DNA of 64,000 nt from Nilaparvata lugens (Eukaryota; Arthropoda; Insecta; Hemiptera; Delphacidae). The stretch is from positions 49,393,858 to 49,457,857 of the forward strand of contig NC_052508.1 in assembly GCF_014356525.2 (NCBI RefSeq), in the 5' to 3' direction. Shown here one piece after another: positions 13,501 through 25,124 of the stretch (positions are counted from its first letter, which is position 1; every line of letters begins with the position of its first letter). Made by a program: the position numbers and the translations under genes. Below the pieces are notes generated by a model. That model saw only the letters and a program-made list of their open reading frames with translations, did no database searches and was not told the DNA's origin.

Positions 13501-14279
13501 GTACTTCTTTAACTTGACATCCGAAATTTGCTATATCGAGCATTTTGTTACAGTATGATATTGAAAGGGATCTTAGATCTTGGGACTGTTTAGTTATTTT
13601 CTGGAAGGAAATGACAGTTTTTCATGTAGATTCACAATTTTAAATTATCTGCACTCCATTCATCAAATAAATTTTAACTTCAACACTATAGCTAGTTTTG
13701 GTTGATACATGACACCATTAAGAATCTCTTGTAAACTGTAGTTTGTATGATTTTAATGCGTTGTAGGGGTGGAGCAAGAATTGAGTAGTGTTTTCCAGTA
13801 GAAAATAGTTTCACAACTTCAAGCTGTGAAATCCTATTCAATATCGATACCTATAGCCTACTTCCACCTTCGCTAACATACAAAAAGACTTCAAACCAAC
13901 TGTCACCTCAATATTAGCCCAACTGTCAAGCACTACACGTGTAATGTATTCTGCGAATGTATCGCTCAAGAAAACATGCAATTTCCCATATAGAAGTTGA
14001 GCAGATGTGTCAGGTACAGCACTTGGCATGCTAACTGTGATGTGGTAGAAGTCACACCCATATTATATCACAGCCGATATGTTGAGGTTTCGTCACGGGG
14101 TGGAAATATTCCGCTTCTGTCGAACACCTTTGCTTAGCTGAACGATTCTGAGTGTTGAATAGGATTTATTCATGCATATACTTGTGTTTACTTGGGAACT
14201 ATACACATATTTATGTGAATATGCATAATACGCGTATGTAGTCTTTGTGTAGAATGTAAGTATCGTGTTTATTTAGAGG
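10600..14279. other. Non-coding stretch
   Basis: Mostly AT-rich DNA. There is a mild purine bias at about 10780-10930. The 98-codon open frame at 12664-12960 and the 63-codon minus-strand frame at 13838-14029 have no recognisable domain. A TATA-like word (TTTATATAA) near 12951 has no supporting promoter context. No RNA gene is seen. Confidence 0.5.
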
Positions 14280-15060
14280 CTGTCAGGCAGCTGTATCTGT
14301 TTATGAAGAGAGAAGACGAGAGGGAAGGATGAAGAATAGGGGACAAGTATGCTATGGAATACTTGTTGAAGTGTGTCTGAAGAAAATTTGAAAAATGAGA
14401 AGTAAAGAAAAATGCGAAATAAGATAGAAATTGAAGGAGACGAAGAAAAAAGACGATTTAGAAATTGAATGATACGAAGAAAGATGATTAAATGCGGAAA
14501 GAATTTGATAAAGGAAGAAGTGGTGTGAGAAAATGTTGAATAAGACTTCTGCAGAAGTATTAGTCTAAAGTAATAGAGGTTGGAAAAGAAGAACTGTAAG
14601 AGGAAAAGGAAAAGAAGATTCAAGGAAAAGAGAAAAAATGGTCGAGGGAAAGTGAAAGAGAAGAGAAAGAGGATGGGAGATGAGGAGAAAGATCTTGAAG
14701 AAGATGTCTTGAAAGTAGATGTGAATAAAGTCAAAAGAAAGAGAAAAAGATCAAATGGAAGCAATACGAAAACAATGCTGAAGAATAGGAAGATGTAAGG
14801 AGATGGAGAAGAATTGAGGATGGAATAATTGAAAAGAGAGTAGTAATAGTAGATAAACAATAAAGAATGTGAAGTAGAACAAGAAATTAAGAAGTAGAAG
14901 AAGAACAGGAAGAAGATGATGATGATGATGATGAAGAAGAACTGGAGATGAAGGAAAAAGTACGTCGAAAGGATAATGAAGAAGAACACGGAGAGAAGGA
15001 GGAGGAAATAGAGGAAGAACATGGAGAGAAGGAAGAAGAAGGAGAAACGCGGTTGGTACG
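14280..15060. repeat. Purine-rich block
   Basis: About 0.8 kb of A/G-rich + strand, including a GAT-repeat run at about 14915-14933. The long minus-strand frame (294 codons, 14273-15157) is almost wholly Phe, Leu, Ser and Ile, with no domain structure. It is open only because pyrimidine-rich DNA on that strand rarely spells a stop codon. I do not annotate it as a gene. The right edge is more CG-rich (15050-15110). Confidence 0.75.
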
Positions 15061-17339
15061 GTTGTCGTCGCGGTTGGAGTACAGCGACTCGGTTGTTCCG
15101 TTGCATTGGTCTCAGTCTGGTTTGTTTGCGGTGTTGCATATTGTGGTAGCCGTCCAATAAAAACGTTTTGTCAACTTTATTTATACCCTCCGTTACTCGT
15201 TTACATTACCACAGATCGCTGGGACAAGTTGCAAAATATTAGCTTTTTCAAGCTCAGACAGTTCAATTTGTATTCATAGTTTCAGCTTTTTATGGATGTT
15301 CATTTTCTGTTGGCTGCTATTCTAGTGCTCGAAATTAGTTTGTATATTATTTTCGTTGATTTATTTGTAGGGTGGCTTTTAATAAAAAATGATGATGTTG
15401 TTGCAGTTATTCATACTGAATTCGGCTTGAAAGATTTGCTCATTTTTTCGTCCTCTTTTATTATGTCATCATTCATTGAATCCATTGTTAATTAGATGAA
15501 GATGTTTCTAATACATTAGTATTCACTGACTTCAATGTTCAACTTTAGCCTGCTCCTGTATGAAGGCTAGTTACTCAATTGTTATTGCAAGTGTGAATTG
15601 AAACATAAGTAGGATGGTCAAGTAATAGTCGAATTTGTGTAGAATGTTTACTCCACAACTGATTTTCATAAGATTTATAAATTAGAAATTTCCTCTTTTT
15701 AAAGAAAGCTCTCTTAATATTCGTGAGTGTTTCATATTTCATATCTAATCGTAATCTCCTTTGATCTCCAACACTACAGATCTCATTCATAGTCACATAA
15801 CACGAAAATGTTTTACGCTAAAAAGTTTGGTTGAAACAAAGGATTTCCACCACTTTGCCATTGCAATTCCCATCTAGTAATCACACTTGGCGACCCTAAG
15901 TTATCCAACTTTTCAACTATTCTGCTGAAAGGGGTTTTTCAACCCTTTGCCCCTCAAAAGCACCCTTCTTTGTGTATTTCCGTTCATAGTGTTTTGTTTG
16001 CTTTGTTTATATTATGATATTCTGTGGTTTGGTGTGTTTGAAGGGTGTAATTCCACCGGGTTCTGAGTGCTATGAGTCACGCTCTCTAAAGAGAATATGT
16101 TTATGAAGGTGGTAGTTGAACCCCTTGTGTGGCAGAAGTTGTAGTTTGGAAATGGTTGTAGGTTTGCCTTTTTTGTGCGGAATCGTGTTTTGTTAGATAA
16201 TGCAACTGTTTTTGTTGGGCGCCTTGTTGAATTGTTATGATATTGAAGTACATGAAGAACTAGTGGTCCAGGTTGTTGTAAAAGTTCTAAAATTCAGCTT
16301 TTGAATCCCATTCTCAGTTAGAATTCGCTTCTGAGCCTTTTACTTGTTCATATCGACCTGCACAAACGTTGGCGAATATGGAAAGTGTTTTGTTTCATGC
16401 ATCAGTCTATTCTATTTTTCTATATTTGTGAAAAAAGACTTTCCGAATGTAAACAATAGTTTTCATGTTCTCTCAAAAGTATTATGTTTCAAAAATAAAT
16501 TAAAATGAGACCACCAAGCTATTATTCTAGAAGGTGTGCAACTTCTGTAAGGAGCGAAAATCGAGTAGCTAATAATGGAGTTGATCAAGTATGAGATTTT
16601 ATTGATTAACTTTAACTCGTCTCTTTATTGAAATTTCCAAAAAATTATGTGATAATGAGCATGGTCCTGCTGGTTTTCCTCAAATTTAAAAAAATTTTAT
16701 TTCTCAATATTCCCACTTGTTTAGTCAATTTATAACAGGAATCCTATATTCTATTCTATTGATCAATAATATTTCCAATTCACATTGTTCGAAACTAATA
16801 TTTTTAAACTTCTTAATCTAGATTCTGGAAGTATGCTTATTATATTCTTATACTCACTTGGTCATGATATCTACTCACTTTATAACAAAAGAATAGAGTT
16901 TCAATTCCTAGAAGGAATTCAAAAACTGTATTAATGAATGAAGTTACTAAAGAAATGCATTAGAAGGTATTTTTATATTCGAATTTCACTTCTGAGTCTC
17001 ACTTAGTCTCTCGCCTATTGAATGATGAATGAATACGAGCGAAAAGAATGAGTATGCCCGACATCTTGAAAGTGTTCAAGATTTATTGATCTGAAAAAAC
17101 TCGAGATTTATTGATCCAAGAAACTAAAATGAAGCCACCTACATCCTTCTCCTCCACTTTGTCCATCTGTTGGCAAAGTTCCTCGACTGCTATATACGTC
17201 AGCAGCAAAGTGCCGCAGCTTTGAGATCAAAGTTAACACAGATCGAAGTAAAGGAAATAATAATTTTTGTGGCGAAAACTTTTTTCTGCACGACTATAAA
17301 TTTTGAAACGCCCGCTGCTGAAAATAGTGGGAAGTTTGC
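15061..17339. other. AT-rich non-coding stretch
   Basis: No repeat or coding signal recognised. A short duplicated word (GATTTATTGATC) occurs twice near 17079-17115. Confidence 0.5.
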
Positions 17340-17565
17340 AGCTTGGTGGTGGGTTTGAGGGGTGGTCAGGGAAGTGTGTTAGGGGGGGGGAGTGGTTTTC
17401 CAATTTGGGGTTCCCCTGAGTACGGCCGAATGGAATAGAACCAACAATTTCCAATTTGGAGCCGGTGCCCCCCGGGGGCTCAGGGCGCTGTGCTAGTTGG
17501 GCTGTACTTTCCCATCAGCTCTGACACCCCCGCCCGATGATGGTAGGTGGAGGGGGGTTCAAAAG
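17340..17565. other. GC-rich island with G-runs, possible G-quadruplex
   Basis: This segment stands out from its AT-rich surroundings. At 17350-17390 four or more runs of three or more Gs lie on the + strand, with loops of about 5, 6 and 10 bases, ending in nine consecutive Gs. Further C- and G-runs follow at about 17466-17485 and 17527-17560. The third loop is longer than the usual 7-base limit, so folding is plausible but not certain. Confidence 0.5.
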
Positions 17566-18970
17566 TGCAACTTGGTCGAAGAAGTGTCTCTTATCTTTTG
17601 ATGTTGTGCACAATTGGGTGACCACTTGAAAGAAAGTTGTCATCTGGAATGTTGTGTTGTTTCTTGAGGCTTTCAGGTCTTAAATTATTTTCTCGGAATT
17701 TTTTTAGAGTTCATCGAGATGATTTTGTGGAATTGTATATTCTCTATTATTCCACCGTCCGCCATTATTCACTAATCTTCATTATTATTTTTAATATTCA
17801 CCAATATTTATTATAAAATATTATGCATAGAATTAGGTGGAATGGTTTTGTAACTATTATTTATGGAATCTATTGGAATGATTTTGTGAAACATATTCAA
17901 TAGAGTTTATTGAGGAGATTCTATGAAACTGAAAAATTTCAAGATTTACAGATTTCAAATTACAGAATCATGTATTGATTAAATAACGTGACACTCGTTC
18001 CGGCTATTGAGCTCGTTGTTCTGTTTGTCAAACTGTAATGAACGAATACGTCACGTAGAGCAGTAATACTTGTACTTTTTTTCTATAATCCTACAAAGAA
18101 TATAAAGTCTAAGAAAATCAATAAATTGGAATCTTCTTCAATGAATTAAAATACTTTAATTTCTAATTCTGATCGCTCACATCGAATTCCAGTACAAGAT
18201 ACTATACTAGGAAACATTGACTCCATGCTATCATACTCTTCCCAGTATTAGACTTATGCACTACGAACACTCGTATCTCGCTTTCTATCAGCTTCTGCTA
18301 AGCTTGATATATCTGCATCTTACTGTTTCTGTTCAAATACAGATATAAGCAGTTAACGAAATGTGCCTGTTCGTGGCGCAAAAGTCTGTGTGCAGCTTAA
18401 ACATTTTGAAAGACTAGTCTATGAAAGTCAAAAGCGAATACAATCTTTGAAGCTATTCTCGGAAAATCAATCATATCATCAAACAATCCTTGCAGAAATT
18501 GTCCCCATATTATGCTATAATAAAAAGGTAAAGTTTTTAAATATCTTACAAAGGGATCTTAGTGTAAGGGAACCCCAAGAGTAAATAGAATCCTTTCAGT
18601 AGCATTTGATTGCTCATATTAAATCCCAATAAAAGATCTTCGAAGTACCACTTGCTGTATGTAATAATACTTGTTGAACCTTCCCAATATCATTCACAAG
18701 ACAAGACTCTCCTTCGTCTTTTATCGACCTTTTATTTTCAATTTAGTGCAGTTCCTTTTGAATCTTTCAGATATTTTGTAGATATTCTCCTTATTGACGT
18801 TGTCGTTCACCCTCCACTTATTCACAAATATACTCACTCCTTTCTCTTCTTTGTTCGTTTACTTGTTTTGTGTATCTCCCTGTCTTTGTCAGATGTGTGT
18901 GGAGAATCTAATAAATTGCCTTACTATCGACAAAACTCTTGACACTGTAAATAAAAGGGAGTTATCTGCC
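17566..18970. other. AT-rich non-coding stretch
   Basis: No gene or repeat recognised. The open frames at 18363-18584 and 18610-18942 have no identifiable domain. Confidence 0.5.
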
Positions 18971-19140
18971 ATGTGCTGAACAAACACGAAGAAAGACAGG
19001 ATTAATACATGACGTTGCTTATGGAAAAGGAAGATGATGATGGAGAAGAAGATTAAAAAGAAGGTGAAGAAGAAGAAGAAGAAGAAAAAGAAGACGAAGA
19101 AAAAGAAGGAGAATGAGGAAGGAAAAGCGAGAAATTGAGG
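18971..19140. repeat. Purine-rich block with (GAA)n
   Basis: A short A/G-rich tract on the + strand with GAAGAA runs at about 19060-19110. The Phe-rich open frame on the minus strand is an artefact of it. Confidence 0.75.
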
Positions 19141-21203
19141 GACGCGAATTTCTGTGACTGAAAGGCAGAAATAATAACCTCCTTGAGTTGTGTTCACTCG
19201 AGAATTGGGAAGTTTGCTTTGCCTGTTTTCTGATGCGAGGATATTTATCAAAATTTAATATTCAGAATAATGCAGCTCTTCTTGAGTTTGTGAGGTGATT
19301 TGTTCTTGAAATGGTTGCTTTCAAGTCAAGTTCATGATTTGTACAGAATTAACTTCCAAGTCGTTAAAATTAGTTGGAATAATATTTTACCATAAGATTT
19401 GATAATGTAAATGAAATTATAATTTGAAGTTATATCTTTAGTCTCTAAATTTAATCTACAAAATAAATTCTCATATTAATGAATCTTTTTAGGTACTTAA
19501 TAATCTTTCATATTTAATCTACAGCTCTAGACCATTTATGTATAGTTGGAAGTCATCAGATTACAAAAATTCCCTTTTTCCCCTCCGTTATATTATCTTT
19601 TTTCAATAAGAGTGAACTTATTGTATTTTCATTGAAAATACTGGTACATTGCTCACTAAACCATCTCAACCCCCTCAAAACTTGAAAAATCACATATTTA
19701 CAAGTATTTTGTAAAATACTCAGAAACTATTGTAAATAAACTCATTAGTGGTTATATTGGCTGGTTTATCATGATTTTTCACCATTTTTTCTGTTCACAA
19801 TTTATGTCTTGTAGATTAGCCTACCTTGGTTGCACTGAGCTCACTTTTTCAGAGAACATTCTTCAACCGGATCAATTAAGGCTAGGTTTGTAATAGTTTT
19901 ATGTTAGAATCTTCTTTAGGAATAAAGAAGTTGTATTGACTGTTTCTGTACAGATTGCTTTCTTGTTAGCTTGCATTCTCTAACAAGTAATTCTTTGATG
20001 GTATTAATGCTAATACACCCTTTCCCTGGCTCCCCTCGCCGGAAAAAGAATTAGCAATGAAAAATTGTAATTTTGATGAAGGGATGAATGAATTTTCCCT
20101 CTCCGATTGCCGCAGGAAATGAAAGGAATGAGTAGCAATTAGCCCTGTAGTGAAAGTGAAGGGAAGGGTTGCTTCCAGCACTAATGAATTGAAGGGTTGG
20201 TTATTTCCATCAAGCACCAGGTCTAATACTATTTTGTAAGGTTTCAAAAAATGGTAGGGAAAATACGACAATACATTGGTTCCCTGAAGTTGCTCTGTAT
20301 GTTATGAAGTAACTTCTGTCAGATGCTCCATATTACTAAAAAAATGGAGATTGGTCCAAATACTGTATTGTTTAAACGTTTTCAGTCGTTTTGATTCCGA
20401 ATCGCGCCCAGTGCATAGAATTTCATTACCCGATAGAATTGTAATCAATTGTACTTAATTAATAAATTTTTACCTTGATTTTCATGCATTACCCAAGCTG
20501 AACACATTATTTCTGATAGTTACAAGTATTTGAAAACTGAGATGAATATTACATCTTCGTTTATTCATCCATGTGATGCTGTTATTTAGATTAAACTGGA
20601 ATACCAAAGACATTACAGGTTGTCCTAATGTCCTTGATGTGACATATTCGAGAAGTTAATGGATCTATAATGAATGAACTACCGACTTGAGTGAACCCAC
20701 AGTTACAATACAGCTCACAGTTACAATATTATCTTGTCAAAAAGATTACACCAGCCAAGTTTCTATAAAGCCCCCAATTTATGATTCTGAGCTAGCATAT
20801 TTTGTAAAAATAAATGGAAAAATCTTATCATATCTAAAACCTTTGTTGTGAAAGCTTTTCTTTATTTTATGTAGATGGAATTTGATGGAATAAATGAATC
20901 CAAACAAATCTATTAAAATAAATTAACAATGTTTTGATTCACTCTAAAATCATGAATCTGTTATGAAATTATGGTCTGTCCCTCTGTGGTTTTATACCCA
21001 ACAATTACTACTGTGAGGCTTTTCTCATTACGAATTTCCAGTCGCAAAATAATAATGAATAACCCCTCCATCATTATGGGATACTGTATCTCGTGAATAA
21101 TAGCTTCCATGTTTCTGGCAGTCGATATCAACGAGGATAAATAATATGAGGGAGGCGTTTTGTTTTCAAGAATAATTCCGCCTCTATACTAAGTTTCATT
21201 TAT
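19141..21203. other. AT-rich non-coding stretch
   Basis: No gene, RNA or clear repeat. The minus-strand frame at 19966-20271 (101 codons) is not recognised and lacks codon-like regularity. Confidence 0.5.
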
Positions 21204-21272
21204 TATTGTCAGCGTTCCTTTTACATAAAATCAATGCTCATATATTCAAACAATGCTGACAGTTGCAAGCAA
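21204..21272. mobile_element. Small palindromic MITE, CTGTCAGCATT family
   Basis: TTGTCAGCGTT at the left and AACAATGCTGACA at the right form an imperfect inverted repeat around AATCAATGCTCATATATTC. The same words recur at 23308, 25046, 34773 and 44144, so this is a degraded member of a dispersed short palindromic family. Confidence 0.5.
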
Positions 21273-21722
21273 ATGTGGGCTACAGCCCAGCTGAGCTTTC
21301 TCATCAGTTGGCAGTGTTTATGTTGCTGGAAACTCGTAATAACTCATTTTCCAAGTTGGCCGGGAAAGCCGTCGTTTTCGGAAAACTTTGCTGATTGAGA
21401 TTAATGCACGATGATCAGTTCTGAGGATGTTTGTCGTGTTGGATAGCGGTTGTCGATAATTCTTACAAAAACTTGGGGATTAGCTCAGTGTCTCATTCAT
21501 CTTGTAGAGATTTGTTTCTTGGAGAGATTTTTTTGTTCCCCTTCCTTGAATTTCTATTATATGTGGTCGAGTGATTTGATTAATTGGAGTGATTTGATGT
21601 TGTTTTCCTCAAACTTGTTACTTTTCACCTATTCTATTTGAAGTGGTTCAAAATCACTATAGGCAAAATTTGTCTTTCTCTTAGATGTTATTGTAATACC
21701 TCTTCACTATTTCCTTTCATTG

Positions 21723-21800
21723 TTTTATAATGAATCTTTATTTCTTTTGCAGGTGAGTTTCAGACACAGTAAAGTTTACCTATTCTCGTAAATCGTGAGT
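21723..21800 (+). promoter_or_regulatory. Candidate recursive splice site 1 (junction 21752/21753)
   Basis: A TTTATTTCTTTTGCAG acceptor ends at 21752 and is followed at once by the donor GTGAGT (21753-21758), giving a zero-length exon. A plausible branch point (ATAAT, A at 21730) lies 22 nt upstream of the AG. A second donor GTGAGT sits at 21795-21800, defining a possible 42-nt recursive-splicing exon at 21753-21794. In insects such sites let a very long intron be removed in steps: the upstream exon joins here, regenerates a donor, and is spliced again. The sites at 36171 and 56986 have the same design. This is inferred from sequence only. Confidence 0.65.
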
Positions 21801-21866
21801 AATCCTTAATTTAATTCCTCAATTTTATATTTTCCCTTAATAATTATCAACAATATTATAATGTAT

Positions 21867-22775
21867 GTCACCAGGGTGGCCAATTACCGGGAAAACCGGG
21901 AGGACCTTGAATTCCTCATGATTTTCTCCAATTACTCAAGAATTTTTCATAAATTTCAATTAATTCAGTAAAGAAGTGTACTTTCAATTTAATTAGTAGA
22001 CTTCCTATAATTTTAGGTTAGCCTATACTTTTTTAAATGCTTCTTAATGTTCTGATAACAGTTCCTCTGGTGCGATCATAAGCTATTATGGTCTAAGGGT
22101 GTAACTGAAGACTGTTAGCCCAGTAGATTCCACATTAATTTCTGGTTTCAATCGATTTGTTGGCTTAAAACAGAGAAAAAAATTGGCGGTCACTTATTGT
22201 TTATTTTTAAATTATCATATTTTTAGTCATGATATAAATCAATTTTATTTCAAAATTAAGTATTTTGATGGCTTTATTCTCTTCGGAATAAGACTTTCGT
22301 CAAAGAAGAGTCACCAACAGCCGGAATCGGCTATGGTACTGTACATACATTATATGGCTTCATTAGTAAAAGTATAACTCAGAATAAAATAATAAATGTT
22401 GAAATTAATTGATAACTTTGATAATGTAGTGTATTTTTGTGACGAATTTTACGTTTTTTCAACTACTCACTGAGTGTTGGAAATGGACCCTGTCCGAAAG
22501 CACTCCACAGACATGAGTTGTTGAAAGAACGTACTAATTCCTCATAAAAATAGGCTGTAGTGTCATAAATTATCAAAATATTTGAAAATTTAAATACGCT
22601 ATTCGCAATTCGTCATGGAAGATCAAACTGAAGATTTCCATTATAAATTCTTCATGAATCTTGTTCCTCAATTACCGCGAAAATTTGAAATCTTACTCTG
22701 GAAAACCGGGAATTACTTTTTATTTTGAAAGGAATGATTTTTTTTAAATTTAAAATGGGTGGCCACCCTGGTCAC
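21867..22775. mobile_element. Non-autonomous TIR element (CAGGGTGGCCA ends), 899 bp
   Basis: The element spans 21872-22770, starting CAGGGTGGCCA and ending with GGCCACCCTG. GTCAC directly flanks both sides (21867-21871 and 22771-22775) as a possible 5-bp target duplication. CCGGGAAAACCGGG near the left end and GGAAAACCGGG near the right end are subterminal. The CAGGGTGGCCA end recalls hAT elements, but hAT target duplications are 8 bp, so the class is open. The one 64-codon open frame inside is unrecognised and no transposase is seen. It begins only 78 bases after the cryptic exon of recursive site 1. Confidence 0.7.
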
Positions 22776-23307
22776 GTTTGTATCGCATCCAGGTATTGTT
22801 GATCATAGATAATGCTCAGTCTATATGTGGTAACATCAACCAGAACTAGAATTGACTAGTTCCTACTTTTTGAATAACTTCCAGTTTTTTTTTCTAGAAA
22901 AACATCGGTTTCCTCCGTGTATTACCATAAAAGCAAAATCCGTCACAGATTTGCAGATTTGTGACTTACAAGTTTCTCTGACCATCTTTTCATCCCTTTG
23001 TGGCCTTTTCCATCTGCAACTTCATTTCCGATGTCCCCTTCTGCTTCTTCTCCATCTCCAACTCCATTTCCGACGATCCCTTCCAACCTCTGTGTCCACT
23101 ACGAAGTAAAATATACGTATGCAAATTGAAACAGATTGATATTGGGGGTATGCCTATGCCTACCGCCACTCATAAAAGATCAAAGATAACTTACAATTCG
23201 TTGTGGGGAAAGATAGATGTGTAGTAACTGGGAACCGGAAGGTTGTATAGCCTGAGTTGATTGAGGCTACCCTCAATCTACTTTGCCACTGGTTGGCTTT
23301 TTGGCTA

Positions 23308-23397
23308 TACTGAGTTTCACATCAAAGTGTCAGCATCGGGTGAATGGGAAGCATCGATGCTACTTATAGGGGAAACTGACAGTATTATGTGAATCAA
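23308..23397. mobile_element. Degraded palindromic MITE, CTGTCAGCATT family
   Basis: The left arm (GTGTCAGCATCGGGTGAATG) and the right arm (CTGACAGTATTATGTGAATC) are imperfect inverted repeats. The arm and central words (TGAATGGGAAGCAT) match the copy at 34773. Confidence 0.5.
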
Positions 23398-23529
23398 AAG
23401 GGGGGCTGATGTAGCTCTTTTTAAATGTTTGTTTTGTGAGGTGTCGTGATCCCCCCACCCCTCTCGATGCAAGTGTGAGTAATTCAGTTAGGTTTTTCCC
23501 TTGAGTGTGTGTTAGTGGTTTGTGGTCGC

Positions 23530-23690
23530 GCCCGTGGAGAGCGATAAGAGTAAAAATGAGTGAAAAGAAGAAGAAAGAGAGTGAAGAGAGGAGTAAGGAG
23601 AGCAAAAATGGGAGGTAAAAGATGAGAAGGAGAGTTGAAGGAGAGTAAGAAGAGCAAGTGAGCTGTTTGGTTAAGACGACTTGTGAAGGT
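23530..23690. repeat. Purine-rich block
   Basis: A short A/G-rich tract on the + strand. It is followed within about 80 bases by a long pyrimidine-rich block, so the strand bias switches here. Confidence 0.65.
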
Positions 23691-23769
23691 GTGTCATAAT
23701 AGAAAGGGGAGCATGGTCTTTGCACCTCAAGGACAATAATCAGGGGCTTCTGTGCAATTTACGGGTTGT

Positions 23770-24900
23770 ATGCTATCACCTCTCGACCTTTCCTCTCTGT
23801 TATCCTTCCTTCTGCCTTCCGTCTCCCAAGTTTATCACTTGTTGTGGTTCCACCTTGTTCTACTCAGTTGTTTAATCTTAGTTTCCTTTTTATTGGTTTT
23901 TCGCCTATTTCTCTTCTAATTCTCTCTCAAGTTTTCCAATCTCTCTTCCTGCATTTCCCAATTCGCTCTTCTTGTATTCAATTCCTCATTCTTTCGCATT
24001 TTTTCTCATTATTCCTTCATTTCTCTCTTATGTTTCCTTTTCATGGGTTCTCCTCCTATTTCTCTTCTAACTCCCTCTCAAATTTTCCAATCTTTCTTCC
24101 TTCATTCCCTAATTCGCTCTCCTTGTATTCAATTCCTCATTCTTTCTTCTTTTTCCTCCCTATTCCATGATTTCTCTCTTATTTTTTCATTCATATTTCT
24201 CTGTTTTTCTTTTCACTTCTCTCAATTCCTTTTTCTTCTTCGTCTTCTTTCTCTCACTTGTTGTATCTACATTGTCTATTGATTAATAAATTGTATATTA
24301 TATTATTGTCCACTAATAAATGAATGAATTCTTTTATACGTTCCAAGTTTTCAATCATCTATTGACCTTTTTGGGCACAGAACATTTTCTTATCGTTGGT
24401 TCTTATCACCTTTGTGTACATTCTTTGTACTGTAGGCTACTTCTGTTTTTTGTTATCTCCAATAATCCATTCTCCTCCTCTTCCTTTCCCGCCTTCTCCT
24501 CCTCCACCTCCTCCTCCTCTCATACCTCCTTACCACTCTTCTAATCTCATCTAAACCTACTGATCTGGCTCTCTTCCGTGTTTTCTGTGTTTGTTCCTTT
24601 TTTATGGTTCCTACATATATATTTCTTTTTCATATTTTCCAATCTTCATTCCCAAATTTGCTCTCCTTTCATTCAATTCCTTATTCTTCCCTCTCTTTTC
24701 TCCTTATTCATTTACCTCTCTCGTACGTTTCCCATCCATATCCGTCTATTTCTCCTTCCACTTTTCTTAATTCGTTTTCTTCATCGTCTTCTTCCTCTTT
24801 CTTGCTCAGTCCATCTTATCCTCCATCAACATCTCATCTCGCAAACTACTGTCCCTCATGCACCCTCACCTTTCTTAGTTCAACAGTCCCCTTTCTTGCC
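23770..24900. repeat. Pyrimidine-rich block, partly duplicated
   Basis: About 1.1 kb of C/T-rich + strand. Two sub-segments near 23890-23990 and 24040-24150 share the phrases TATTTCTCTTCTAA, CTCTCAAxTTTTCCAATCT and TGTATTCAATTCCTCATTCT, so part of the block arose by local duplication about 150 bases apart. A third related phrase lies near 24635-24700. The Ser/Phe/Leu-rich open frames are composition artefacts. Confidence 0.65.
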
Positions 24901-25045
24901 TCACAATATTTGCATAGTATTATAGGCCGCTTGGTCCCTAGTCCCCACACAGAGGCTTACAAGGCTGAGTTGCCGGGCTACCAGACTCGACGTCTGAGTT
25001 GGAGATACCGGAAGTCATGCAACTACCCAACAGGCATCAAAGAGG

Positions 25046-25124
25046 GCCTTCCACTTTCAACTGGCAGTGTTTCTTATGATATTAGATCAGTATTTCAATT
25101 CAACAAATGCTGACATGAATCTTA
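25046..25124. mobile_element. Degraded palindromic MITE, CTGTCAGCATT family
   Basis: CACTTTCAACTGGCAGTGTT at the left and AAATGCTGACATGAATCTTA at the right form an imperfect inverted repeat. The flanking TTGGGCTACAACTC resembles the GGGCTACAGCCCAGC downstream of the copy at 21204. Confidence 0.5.

Noticed and set aside
14273..15157. 294-codon minus-strand open frame
   Set aside because: It is almost entirely Phe, Leu, Ser and Ile from a purine-rich + strand block. There is no domain, and the absence of stops follows from composition.
21470..21545. tRNA-like start, GGGGATTAGCTCAGTG
   Set aside because: An A-box-like word only. No T arm, B box or matching acceptor stem follows.
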